A DNA stretch of 64,000 nt, taken from NCBI RefSeq assembly GCF_004006395.2, contig NZ_CP029758.2, positions 3,038,001-3,102,000 of the forward strand, given 5' to 3'. The notes under the pieces are model-generated. The model did not search any database. It was not told the DNA's origin and saw only the letters and a program-made list of their open reading frames with translations. This DNA is from Clostridium sp. AWRP (GTDB lineage Bacteria; Bacillota; Clostridia; Clostridiales; Clostridiaceae). Position 1 is the stretch's first letter; each line of letters begins with the position of its first letter. Below, in pieces: positions 34,667 to 43,784 of this stretch. Both the position numbers and the translations under genes were made by a program.

Positions 34667-35866
34667 CTATATTCTCTGTCCCTTTTTAATTTCAATTAAA
34701 CCATGTTCTCTGTTAAGAGTAACACCAAATCCTGGCTTATCTCTTACTACTAATTTACCATTTGTAGGAACTTGTTCATCTAACAATAATGGGTAAAATT
34801 GTGGTATAACTGCATCAGCATCCGGACTCATGATTAAATATTCAGTAAATGGTGAATTAGTCTGTGAAGTTACAAAGTGGTGTGAATAAGGACCTGAGCC
34901 ATGAGGAATAACCATTTTGCCATAGGCCTTAGCTAAATCACCAATTTTCTTTAATTCAGTCATACCTCCACACCATGTAACATCTGGCTGAATTATATCA
35001 ATATCACACATCTCCATTAACATTCTGAACCCATACCTTGTAGCTTCATGTTCCCCTCCAGTTACCATCATATTATTAGGAGCTGATTTCTTTAAATCTC
35101 TATAAGCCCAGTAGTCATCAGGGTTAAAACATTCCTCTATCCATTTAAGATCGTATTCTGCTGATTTTTGCATTAATTTCTTAGCATATGGAAGATCTAA
35201 TGCCATCCAACAATCCCACATTAACCAGAATTCATCACCACATTCTTCTCTATATTTAGCAAGACGTTCTATATTTTTCTTAAGTCCTTCTTCACCATCT
35301 GCTTGTCCATAAATTAGTGGTAATTTCCCTCCTATAAATCCTTTTTCTTTTGCAAGATCTGGACGAGGTCCTGTTGCATAAAAGTTTAATTCATCTCTAA
35401 CTTTTCCTCCTAGCATAGCATATACTGGTTCCTGCCTTAATTGTCCAAGCAAGTCCCAAAGAGCTAAATCTACTGCAGAAATAGCATTCATGACAACTCC
35501 TTTACGTCCATAATACATAGTTGATTTGTACATTTGATCCCAAATTTTCTCTATATTTTCAACAGGTTGTCCTACAACAAATCTATCTAAGTGATTCATA
35601 ACAATCCAAGCTGCAGGATATCCTCCAGTTGATACTGCAAAACCTACAACACCATTATCTGCTTCTACTTCAACTACCAATGATTTAAGTGCATTGATAC
35701 CAAAACTTGTTCTAGTCATTTTATATTCTGGATAAACACTCATTGGTGTAGCTATTTGATTAACTATCCAATGACTTTGCTTTTGATCGTGATAATCTGC
35801 TCCACCACCTTCTACAACATATGCTCTTATTTCTTTAATTTTTCTTCCCATTGTACCAAATTCCAT
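34667..35866 (-). CDS. rhmD: L-rhamnonate dehydratase (enolase superfamily)
   Basis: The 399-residue mandelate-racemase-type protein has metal ligand regions LMWDCWMALDLPYA (Asp) and WIEECFNPDDYWAY (Glu). It also has GGEHEATRYGFRML (Glu-His) and the general base region IPHGSGPYSHHFV. The N-terminal capping domain (SHWIVNQIATPMSVYPEYK) and GEHEATRYGF are typical of rhamnonate dehydratase, which converts L-rhamnonate (or L-lyxonate/L-mannonate) to the 2-keto-3-deoxy acid. GGAGTG precedes the ATG. It is co-directional with the transporter gene upstream. Confidence 0.85.
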   Translation of the reverse strand: MEFGTMGRKIKEIRAYVVEGGGADYHDQKQSHWIVNQIATPMSVYPEYKMTRTSFGINALKSLVVEVEADNGVVGFAVSTGGYPAAWIVMNHLDRFVVGQPVENIEKIWDQMYKSTMYYGRKGVVMNAISAVDLALWDLLGQLRQEPVYAMLGGKVRDELNFYATGPRPDLAKEKGFIGGKLPLIYGQADGEEGLKKNIERLAKYREECGDEFWLMWDCWMALDLPYAKKLMQKSAEYDLKWIEECFNPDDYWAYRDLKKSAPNNMMVTGGEHEATRYGFRMLMEMCDIDIIQPDVTWCGGMTELKKIGDLAKAYGKMVIPHGSGPYSHHFVTSQTNSPFTEYLIMSPDADAVIPQFYPLLLDEQVPTNGKLVVRDKPGFGVTLNREHGLIEIKKGQRI

Positions 35867-35921
35867 ATAAAATCACTCCTTTTTTTATTATATATAATAT
35901 TTATTTTTAACAAACTATACT

Positions 35922-37208
35922 TTAAGCTTCTATGCTTCCTTTATCTTTTTCTATTGGCAATACTATTGTTAAAACAAATGCTATAATTAATAATATTATT
36001 AACGCATATAGTCCTGCCGATGTATTAATAGCTGTTGTAAGAAATCCTACTGCATAAGGGCCCACAAATGAACCAAGTCCTCCAATTATGTTGATAATTC
36101 CACGAGATTGTGCAGCCATATCAGATTCAAACACCTGAGCTGGTATAGTCCAGAATACACTGTTTGCTGAGTATAGGAAGAATCCACAGCATGCTATAAA
36201 TGCAAATGAAGCTAAAGGATTAAAAGCCTTGAATTGTATTGATATAAACAAGCATACTGCAAATCCTATCATAGGTAATGCTGTATACTTTTTTCTGTTC
36301 ATTGTACTATCTGACTTTCTTGAAAAGTAAATCAATCCAAATATAGCAATTATATTAGGTATTGTGGAAAGTAACCCTATTCCAGTCATACCACTCTTAC
36401 TTACACCTTGTATAATTTTAGGAAGCCATAAAGAATATCCGTAGATACCTGCCTGATAACATCCGTATATGATACATAAAATCCATAGCAATTTACTGGA
36501 CATAACTTCTAAAAGTGGTATCTTTCTTACAGATACAGTACCACTTAATGCTATCTGCTCTTTACGAAGAGCTGTTTCGATATACTCTTGCTCCTCTTTA
36601 CTTATCCATTTTGCATCTTTAGGGTGGTCAGCAACAAGTGGAAACCATATAAATAATAGTACTATAGCAATTGCTCCTTCAATAATAAATACATATCTCC
36701 AGCTAAATGCTGATACAATAAAACCTGACAAAGGGCCTGTTATTATTGAAGCTATTGGAGCATTCATCATAAAAACTGCATTTGCTCTGCCTCGTTCGTG
36801 TACTGGAAACCAGTGACTAATAATAGTTAATATTGCTGGCCAAACTCCACCTTCTGCTACTCCAAGTAAAAATCGAATAATAAGTATTTGGGATGTACTT
36901 TGAGCCATACCTGATAATGCTGCAAGACCTCCCCAAGCAACTATAGTACATGCTATAAATTTTTTTGCACTTGCACGCTCTGCTAATCTTCCTCCAGGTA
37001 TCTGTAAAAACATATATCCGAAGAAGAAAATTCCTGATGCCAAACCAGCTATTGTAGCAGTCATGCCTAAATCTTTGTCCATACCACCTGCAAGTGCAAA
37101 GCTGATATTTGTACGATCCATAAAAGCAACTATATACACTAAGACTAATGGTGGAAGTATATGTAACCAGCGTCCGTTAGGAACTGCTTTTTTTATCTCT
37201 TCACTCAT
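35922..37208 (-). CDS. MFS transporter, anion:cation symporter family
   Basis: The 428-residue protein has 12 predicted helices. It has the ACS-family pattern VYIVAFMDRTNISFALAGG in helix 1, RFLLGVAEGGVWPAI in helix 4, and WRYVFIIEGAIAIVL. The family imports sugar acids and related organic anions (GudP, ExuT, RhmT). It is the first gene of the minus-strand cluster with rhamnonate dehydratase and is the likely rhamnonate importer. AGGGGG precedes the ATG. A candidate IclR site lies ~365 bp upstream. Confidence 0.85.
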   Translation of the reverse strand: MSEEIKKAVPNGRWLHILPPLVLVYIVAFMDRTNISFALAGGMDKDLGMTATIAGLASGIFFFGYMFLQIPGGRLAERASAKKFIACTIVAWGGLAALSGMAQSTSQILIIRFLLGVAEGGVWPAILTIISHWFPVHERGRANAVFMMNAPIASIITGPLSGFIVSAFSWRYVFIIEGAIAIVLLFIWFPLVADHPKDAKWISKEEQEYIETALRKEQIALSGTVSVRKIPLLEVMSSKLLWILCIIYGCYQAGIYGYSLWLPKIIQGVSKSGMTGIGLLSTIPNIIAIFGLIYFSRKSDSTMNRKKYTALPMIGFAVCLFISIQFKAFNPLASFAFIACCGFFLYSANSVFWTIPAQVFESDMAAQSRGIINIIGGLGSFVGPYAVGFLTTAINTSAGLYALIILLIIAFVLTIVLPIEKDKGSIEA

Positions 37209-37573
37209 TTAATAATCCCCCTTTTTTTAATCTAACTTAATGCAAAAACATTATTTTTTACATTCGCGATATGCTCCGAATTGCCCAATGATCATGTAAT
37301 GTAAATTATATTATATTATTGCCTTACTCAAAAGGTTTTCATATCACTTATAATAAAAGTACTAAATTAAAACGTATACATAACAAATGTTAATGCATTT
37401 TAACAATCTTACAATTTTACAAAAATGAACAATGCTATATTACCCTGAGACAAATTAAATGCTAATCTTATCAAATATTTGTCTATTCAGATTGCAGAAC
37501 AAATATTAGGAAATTCACGAACTACTCTTAATAAATTTTGCAATCATAAAACTCCCTCCTTTTGTTATTCATA

Positions 37574-37587
37574 TACGTGAATTTAAT
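37574..37587 (+). promoter_or_regulatory. Candidate IclR binding motif, copy B
   Basis: TACGTGAATTTAAT lies within a longer near-palindrome (ATACGTGAAT-TTA-ATTCACATAT, 37573-37595), upstream of the transporter gene. Apart from this site, 37209-37645 looks like leader and promoter DNA only. Confidence 0.5.
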
Positions 37588-37943
37588 TCACATATGTGGT
37601 ATGGTTTAAATTTATCACATTTTGTCACCTTTGTCAACAAAACTATTAAAAAAACATCAAAATTTGGCTAATTAATTTTCTTACTATTTCTCTAAATATA
37701 TATGGGGATAAGTTTTGATACCATAAAACGTGAATTGCTTTATTAAAAACAACATATATACAGGTCAAGATATCCTCCAAAAATCTATTATAACAATTAG
37801 TATAATCAGTGAAAGAATCCATAGAAATTAAACAAACTAATAGTAAATTATACAAAAGCAAGCTAAATAGAAAACTGTTTAACACCATATATAAAATAGC
37901 ATTAAACAGTCTTTGGAATTAAATTATAATGAAAAACTAATTT

Positions 37944-38172
37944 GGCAGTTATATTCTAACCATATCACCTAGCTGGTATAACTTTTTCAATATTGAACAT
38001 ATTATCAAGTACCTGCAAATTCTCCTCCTGGAGTGTATGGAAGTGTCCAATCGTATCCATAAAGCGGCATTCCCATCATTATCTTATTAGGAGGTATTAC
38101 AGTTACTGCATAATTTATTACTTTTTTCACTTCATTAATTGGAGCGATGGCCATAGGTAGGCCTCCCGACCA
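37944..38172 (-). pseudogene. Partial, internally deleted copy of the LysM/GH18 gene
   Basis: The sequence repeats the end of the gene at 57349. 37944-38016 matches ~57328-57400, and 38017-38172 matches ~57637-57792, with 236 bp missing in between. The join lies at a shared CTGC. Only a few substitutions separate the two copies, so the duplication is fairly recent. Elsewhere in 37646-38812 I see a 13-bp tandem repeat at 38461-38486 and no genes. Confidence 0.85.
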
Positions 38173-38460
38173 TGTTAATTAACATCATCAACAAGTGGCC
38201 TAGTTACTGAGTTTATGAATATAATAATATATCACAAAATAAGCTATGAATAAGTAAAGTCTATAAACAATCTGTTTACTCTACAAATTTACAGATTATC
38301 TTTTTATAACAGTTATATTATTTTGCAATAAAAAGGACTTCATAAAATCATTAATATTTGTGTGACCATAAAAAAACTTCAAGCCTCTCAATTCGAAATT
38401 TAAAATTCTATTAATGTTATTTCAAGTAATTATATTAATAAGGCCTTATACTATCAATTT

Positions 38461-38489
38461 CTAATAGTAGCTTCTAATAGTAGCTTCTA
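38461..38489. repeat. Two-unit 13-bp tandem repeat
   Basis: CTAATAGTAGCTT is repeated directly and followed by the start of a third unit (CTAA). Confidence 0.7.
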
Positions 38490-38757
38490 AATTTTATACC
38501 CTTGATCTCTTTTTTATATCTTACCTTTAAAAAAGAGAAACTCTATGATAATTATCATGGATGCTAAATCATTTAAAAATAAAAAATTAAAAGAGTCCAC
38601 ACAATATACATTTGTAGCTTAATGATAATAAAAGGATATTTTTTATATTTTCCCAAATTTGATTTACCATTTTCATAAATAGTAACATAATTAGATACAT
38701 ATATTCTCAATATTCTACAAATAAAATGAGAAAATATAGAAAAATAGGGTTAATTTG

Positions 38758-38772
38758 ATGTATACTATACAT
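38758..38772. promoter_or_regulatory. Palindrome over the -10 region of the chemoreceptor gene
   Basis: ATGTATA-C-TATACAT contains a TATACT box ~50 bp upstream of the ATG at 38813. It is a candidate promoter with an overlapping operator. Confidence 0.45.
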
Positions 38773-38812
38773 GATGATGATATATGCAAAATAATAAAAT
38801 TGGAGGTATTTT

Positions 38813-40807
38813 ATGAGAAGTATAAAAACAAAATTAATAGTGTGTTTTGGAGTATTATTACTAGTTATTTGCATTGGATTAGGTTTAATTTCTTATAACA
38901 TTTCATCTAATGCTCTAATTAGTAATTTAAATGAAAATTTACCTCAAATGGCACAACAATCTGCAAAAACCGTTCAAAGCAGGGTAGAAAATCAGCTTAA
39001 TGCTTTAGAAGCAATAGCAGCAGAACCACAGATAAGTGACATGAATAATTCATGGGGAAATAAAGAAGCAATATTAAAAGCCGAAGTAAAAAGAAGTGGA
39101 CATATAAGAATGTATATTGCAGATGAGAATGGAGATGCTGAAACTACTGATGATACGAAAACTAACATTAAAGACAGAGATTATTTCAAGAAGGCCATGG
39201 CAGGTGAAAAAAGCGTATCTGATCCTACTTTAAGTAAAACAACAAATTCTATGGTTTTGGTATATGCAGCACCTATAAAAAATGGAGATAAAGTTGTAGG
39301 AGTACTTGCTGCAACAAGGGATGGCAATGCATTAAGCGATATGACAAAAGATATAACCTTTGGTAAAATTGGACAGGCATTCATGATAAACAAACAGGGT
39401 ACTACGGTTGCTCATATTGATAAGGACCTAGTGTTAAAGGGTGACAATGTTAATGAAAATGTTAAAAAGAATCCTAATTTTAAGCCTCTTGCAGATATTG
39501 AGAAAAAAATGATGAATGGTGAATCTGGAATTGGAGAATATACACATACTGGTGTAAGCAAATATTTAGGGTATGCACCTGTTAAAGGTACAAACTGGTC
39601 AATTGCAATCACTGCACAAGGATCAGATGTCTTAAAGGGAGCAAATGTCTTAAAGATTTGGGTAAGTGTATTGTCAGTAATTTTCATAATTGCAGGTATT
39701 ATTTTAGTTTACATGTTGTCAAACAGTATTACTAAAAATCTTATCGAAGCAGTTAAATATTTGAGTGTACTTACTACAGGAGATTTGAGCGGCTCTGTAT
39801 CTTTAAAAGGTTTAAAAAATAAAGATGAAACAGGAGAACTTTCAAGAGCCATAAAAACCATGCAGGAATCAATTGTAAGCATGATTAGTACTGTTAAAAC
39901 AAATTCTTCTGAAATAAGCAGTCATGCAGATAACCTATCTGCAACATCGGAGGAAATGTCATCTTCGTCAAATAATATTGCAGTATCAATGCAGGATGTT
40001 GCAAAGGGTGCAAGTACCCAGGCTGAAAATTTAGTAAATATTACAACTACATTAAATAAATTTGGTGAAGAATTAGGACAAATTAATAACTCTATTAAAG
40101 AAGTGGATTCTAATGCAAAAGGCATAAATACAATGTCAACAGAAAGCAATGCTGAAATGGAAAAGCTGGCTGAATCCATGAATACATTAAGTAATTCATT
40201 TAATGATTTCGTATCAAAGACTACAGGGCTTGGCGAAAACATAGATAAAATAAATGAAATAACAGATTTAATTAATAGTATTGCAGAGCAAACTAATCTT
40301 CTTGCACTAAATGCAGCAATTGAAGCAGCAAGAGCAGGAGAGGCAGGTAAAGGTTTTTCAGTAGTTGCGGAAGAAATCAGGGAATTAGCAGAGCAAACAA
40401 CAGAATCTTCAAAAAATATAAGTAATCTTATAAAAAATGTTTCAAATGACTCAAAGGTAATGGTAAAATCTTCAGAAGATATAAAAGAAAAACTTACTTC
40501 TCAGATTTCCGTTGTAAATACTGCAATTGAATCATTTAAGAAAATAGTCAGTGGAGTAAGCAATATAGGATCTAAAATAAAGGCAGTTAATGATTTTACA
40601 GAAAACATCAACGATGAGAAGTCTTCCATCCTTGAGAAGGTTGAAGGGATATCTGCCGTTTCAGAGGAGGTTTCAGCTTCATCTGAAGAAATAGCTGCAT
40701 CTTCTGAGGAAATGAATGCATCTTCTGAAGAAGTAGCCGCAACAGCACATACACTGGCATCCATGACAGATGGCATGAACAAAGAAGTATCTAAGTTTAA
40801 AATATAA
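38813..40807 (+). CDS. Methyl-accepting chemotaxis protein with dCache sensor
   Basis: The 664-residue receptor has a membrane helix at ~7-28 and a periplasmic-side dCache domain at ~35-275 (RDYFKKAMAGEKSVSDPTLS, VYAAPIKNGDKVVGVLAAT). A second helix at ~280-303, HAMP and a long coiled-coil signalling domain follow. The hairpin tip is canonical (EQTNLLALNAAIEAARAGEA). dCache domains bind small ligands such as amino acids; the ligand is unknown. It lacks a CheR-tethering pentapeptide. GGAGGT precedes the ATG. It is monocistronic. Confidence 0.9.
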   Translation: MRSIKTKLIVCFGVLLLVICIGLGLISYNISSNALISNLNENLPQMAQQSAKTVQSRVENQLNALEAIAAEPQISDMNNSWGNKEAILKAEVKRSGHIRMYIADENGDAETTDDTKTNIKDRDYFKKAMAGEKSVSDPTLSKTTNSMVLVYAAPIKNGDKVVGVLAATRDGNALSDMTKDITFGKIGQAFMINKQGTTVAHIDKDLVLKGDNVNENVKKNPNFKPLADIEKKMMNGESGIGEYTHTGVSKYLGYAPVKGTNWSIAITAQGSDVLKGANVLKIWVSVLSVIFIIAGIILVYMLSNSITKNLIEAVKYLSVLTTGDLSGSVSLKGLKNKDETGELSRAIKTMQESIVSMISTVKTNSSEISSHADNLSATSEEMSSSSNNIAVSMQDVAKGASTQAENLVNITTTLNKFGEELGQINNSIKEVDSNAKGINTMSTESNAEMEKLAESMNTLSNSFNDFVSKTTGLGENIDKINEITDLINSIAEQTNLLALNAAIEAARAGEAGKGFSVVAEEIRELAEQTTESSKNISNLIKNVSNDSKVMVKSSEDIKEKLTSQISVVNTAIESFKKIVSGVSNIGSKIKAVNDFTENINDEKSSILEKVEGISAVSEEVSASSEEIAASSEEMNASSEEVAATAHTLASMTDGMNKEVSKFKI

Positions 40808-40883
40808 TCTGAGGTAGGGAACATCCATAGGTTTGTGTAAGGTAGAATATACGGGATAAAATTTATTTGGAAATGTGGCTGTC

Positions 40884-41220
40884 ACACTAAAAAATTAGTG
40901 CGGCAGTTTTTTATTATATAAAAAAATAAATCTCTCACTCAGAAGAGTGAAAGATTTATGGTAAAATTAATATATGCCTAAATACATTAATTTACATAAA
41001 AATTATACTTCAAATCGTGGAAATTATCAATTAAAACTTCCACTAAATATTGAGTACATAATCCCAGATGATGATTCGGTGCGTTTGCTAAGTCAATTTA
41101 TTGAGGAGATGGATTTAACAGATGTATATTCTACTTACTCCCGTATAAGGGAGAATCAGGCAGCACCACGTCAGATGCTTAAAATATTACAAAAAAATGG
41201 ACAGATATAATCTTGTATTT
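40884..41220 (+). mobile_element. IS1182-family transposon, 5' end only
   Basis: The left-end hairpins (CACTAA/TTAGTG at ~40889-40907 and the 14-bp stem 40927-40958) precede an ATG at 40974. A frame of 78 codons follows, reading NIEYIIPDDDSVRLLSQFIE EMDLTD, the N terminus of IS1182 transposases. Coding homology ends at 41210. The hairpin sequence is the inverse of that at 21532-21608, where the other part of such an element survives. Confidence 0.7.
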
Positions 41221-41559
41221 TAATACAGTTTTTGCATCTGGTGGAGGAATTATAGACATGTTTGATTACTTCAAAGTTATTTTAAAATCTCTAAAATTAG
41301 AGATGGCTAAAGATTCTCAAATGGGAAATTTTTGAGGAAGATTTTCTAAGATTTGTGCAAAGCATACCACTAAATTTGTCTATGATCAAGCTTTTATTCT
41401 GAATATGCCAAAATTTAAAGCTGGACCATAACTTCATAAATTAGAAATACTGTAAATTGTATTAATTATTTTTTTACTATTTGTTAACCATGCTTAGATT
41501 ACACATACATAATCAATCCATATATTATGTAAAATTTAGTCACTATATAAGATAAACTG

Positions 41560-41682
41560 TCAATGACTTAATTCTTCCAATATAACATTTATTAACTCAG
41601 CCCTATCTTCATATGAACAGCCACTGAAGTTAAGAAATCCATGTATCCACATTATAAGTATTTTTAAATTGCTATAGACCAT
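41560..41682 (-). pseudogene. TetR-like regulator, C-terminal remnant
   Basis: The minus strand reads MVYSNLKILIMWIHGFLNFS, then GCSYEDRAELINVILEELSH and stop. It resembles the last helices of a clostridial TetR-family protein. No DNA-binding part is present. The family call is tentative. Confidence 0.35.
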
Positions 41683-41688
41683 TTTGCA

Positions 41689-41740
41689 CAAACAAGGAAG
41701 CACCACACTAATTACTTAAGTGCGACACTCCCTTGTTTTA
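41689..41740. terminator. Hairpin after the cysteine-rich small protein gene
   Basis: ACAAGGAAG...CACACT pairs with AGTGCG...CTCCCTTGT, a long imperfect stem. It lies just past the stop codon at 41767 on the minus strand and may end that transcript. Confidence 0.45.
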
Positions 41741-41766
41741 TGGAATTTAGTTGTTTTTCGGTATAT

Positions 41767-41976
41767 CTAATGACAATTTCCACAGTTGTTACAATTATTT
41801 CCTGTAATACAACCGGGTACAATAAATTTTAATTCAGGACTACTTTTTTCTTTATTTTCATTATCAGTATTTGCGTCATTATCTTCGAAAGAATTGTTTT
41901 CTATATGGCATTTAATTTCACTGTTGTTGTTAAAATATTCCAAATTATCATCGATGATATATGCTTTTACTGTCAT
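41767..41976 (-). CDS. Small acidic protein with cysteine-rich C terminus
   Basis: The 69 residues have an ordered start (MTVKAYIIDDNLEYFNNN) and an Asp/Asn/Glu-rich middle. The tail contains four Cys and ends in a His (CITGNNCNNCGNCH), which looks suited to bind a metal or cluster. AAGAAGG lies before the ATG. I do not recognise a family. It could also be a modified-peptide precursor, but no modifying enzyme is adjacent. Confidence 0.55.
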   Translation of the reverse strand: MTVKAYIIDDNLEYFNNNSEIKCHIENNSFEDNDANTDNENKEKSSPELKFIVPGCITGNNCNNCGNCH

Positions 41977-42088
41977 ACTTAAACCTTCTTTTAATTGATA
42001 TATAACTATAACTTGATAATTTGTTAAAAATAATTCTTATTAACTTATGCGTAAAAGAATGCTAATAAGAAAATGAATCATGATAAAA

Positions 42089-43678
42089 TTATTTTCTCAA
42101 TTTTGTCTTATATGGCACCTGGTCTAAAGGAATCTCCTTTAGCAATAGTGCAGAAACAACACCGATACATATGAAACCAGCTGCAGTCAAGAATACTGTA
42201 CGTAAAGACATCTGTAAAGCATGTCTTACAGCTTGTACAACCACATTATATTGAGATGGATCAGTAAATGCTGCATGCAATTGATTTAATGACTTTTTAT
42301 TTACCAACACACGTGCCGTAGATACCAATGATCCTTGTTTTGGAGTTAAAGAAAAATTGGATATAGCGCTTGCAATATTTTTAGCATAGGCAGCATTTAG
42401 TACAGAGCCAAGCAGTGCTGGTGCAAGGGCATTTCCTAATGAAGTAAAGAAAAATAGTGTACCATTGCCAACACCATAATCTTCCTGATCAACATAGGAC
42501 ATAGCACTTAGGGTATTAATAGAAGGCATCCACGAGCCTCCGCATATGTTATAAAAAGCTCTGACAACAATTATTGCCATTAAACTTATTGTAGCAGGCA
42601 TAAACCCAAAGAACAACATAGTTCCCACTGTGCATGAAGGAGCTAGCACAAGCATCCATTTATAATGCTTAGTTTTATCCATTAGGATTCCTGCAAAAGT
42701 GCCCATGAAAATACCTATAAAGCCTGCTGGAATTTCAAGTGTTGCACAAATAGTTGCTGAAACTCCCATAACACCTTGTACATAAAGGCTTAGATAAGTT
42801 GCTACACATGTAAGTCCGAATGTCATAGTTACAGAAATAAGACAACACATTAAAAAGCTTTTATTTTTGAGTAATTTAGTAGATATTACTGCATACTCTG
42901 GGATTTTTGCTTCATGTTTTAAAAATAAAACCCAAATTGTTGCTGTTATTAACAGCATGATAATAATCGTAGGAGAACTCCATTTATATCGTGATCCTCC
43001 CCAAGACAAAGCCAATAAGAAATTGGAAACAGAAATTGCAAGTGCTATAACTCCCAAAATATCAACTCTTTTATCAACATTTTCTTTAGTAACATTAGGA
43101 ATAGTAAACATTACAAATAAAAATGTTATAAGAAAAATTATTGCTGTAAGTACAAATACATATCTCCATGTCCAGTGTTCTGAAATGACGGCTGAAAATG
43201 TAGGCAGGGTCAATTGGACTACACTCATTACTGAAAGTATAGTTCCGCCTATTTTACCACGTTCTGTTGGAGGGAATAATTGACCTAAAAGTGCCATGTA
43301 AGTACCCTGCATAGCTCCAGCACCAAATCCATTAACTGCATATCCAGCAATAAAAAACCAGATATTTGTAGCAGAAAAACATAATCCCTCGCCGGCTATC
43401 ATCAGAGCTAATAGAATTAGCAGTATTTTTTTCTTACCATAAATGTCACCCATCTTACCCCAAAATGGTGCGGCAATAGCACCTGTTAAACTGAACACCA
43501 TAGGTGCCCATGAATAATATGTAAGGCCGTTTAATTCTCCTGAAATCATCGGCAGAAGAGCATTTGCCTTGTACCTAGTAGACCAATATGCAAAACCACA
43601 GATCAAGATTGCAATAGCACAAAGTGTCTTTTTCTTGGATGTCATATTTTCAAAATCAGTTTTTTTAACTTCTGACAT
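42089..43678 (-). CDS. MFS transporter, DHA2 (14-helix) family
   Basis: The 529-residue protein has about 14 helices. It carries the family pattern GKMGDIYGKKKILLI between helices 2 and 3 and GAMQGTYMALLGQLFPPTERG in the central region. DHA2 proteins are proton-coupled exporters of drugs and metabolites. It lies ~107 bp downstream of an FAD oxidoreductase on the same strand and probably forms an operon with it, possibly exporting or importing its substrate or product. GGGAGGA precedes the ATG. Confidence 0.8.
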   Translation of the reverse strand: MSEVKKTDFENMTSKKKTLCAIAILICGFAYWSTRYKANALLPMISGELNGLTYYSWAPMVFSLTGAIAAPFWGKMGDIYGKKKILLILLALMIAGEGLCFSATNIWFFIAGYAVNGFGAGAMQGTYMALLGQLFPPTERGKIGGTILSVMSVVQLTLPTFSAVISEHWTWRYVFVLTAIIFLITFLFVMFTIPNVTKENVDKRVDILGVIALAISVSNFLLALSWGGSRYKWSSPTIIIMLLITATIWVLFLKHEAKIPEYAVISTKLLKNKSFLMCCLISVTMTFGLTCVATYLSLYVQGVMGVSATICATLEIPAGFIGIFMGTFAGILMDKTKHYKWMLVLAPSCTVGTMLFFGFMPATISLMAIIVVRAFYNICGGSWMPSINTLSAMSYVDQEDYGVGNGTLFFFTSLGNALAPALLGSVLNAAYAKNIASAISNFSLTPKQGSLVSTARVLVNKKSLNQLHAAFTDPSQYNVVVQAVRHALQMSLRTVFLTAAGFICIGVVSALLLKEIPLDQVPYKTKLRK

Positions 43679-43784
43679 AATATTATCCTCCCATGTTTTT
43701 TCGCTTTATTGCGCACAATTTCATATTGTATTACCTAAAATTATTTAACAATATGGTTACACATCCCCTAAATATAAAATGTCT

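Noticed and set aside
37646..37888. 80-codon minus-strand frame
   Set aside because: It has no ribosome binding site, low-complexity hydrophobic content and no recognisable family, and it lies in a region of debris.
38545..38558. ATGATAATTATCAT palindrome resembling part of a Fur box
   Set aside because: It is only 14 bp of simple AT palindrome in an AT-rich intergenic region, ~250 bp from the nearest start; no iron gene is nearby.
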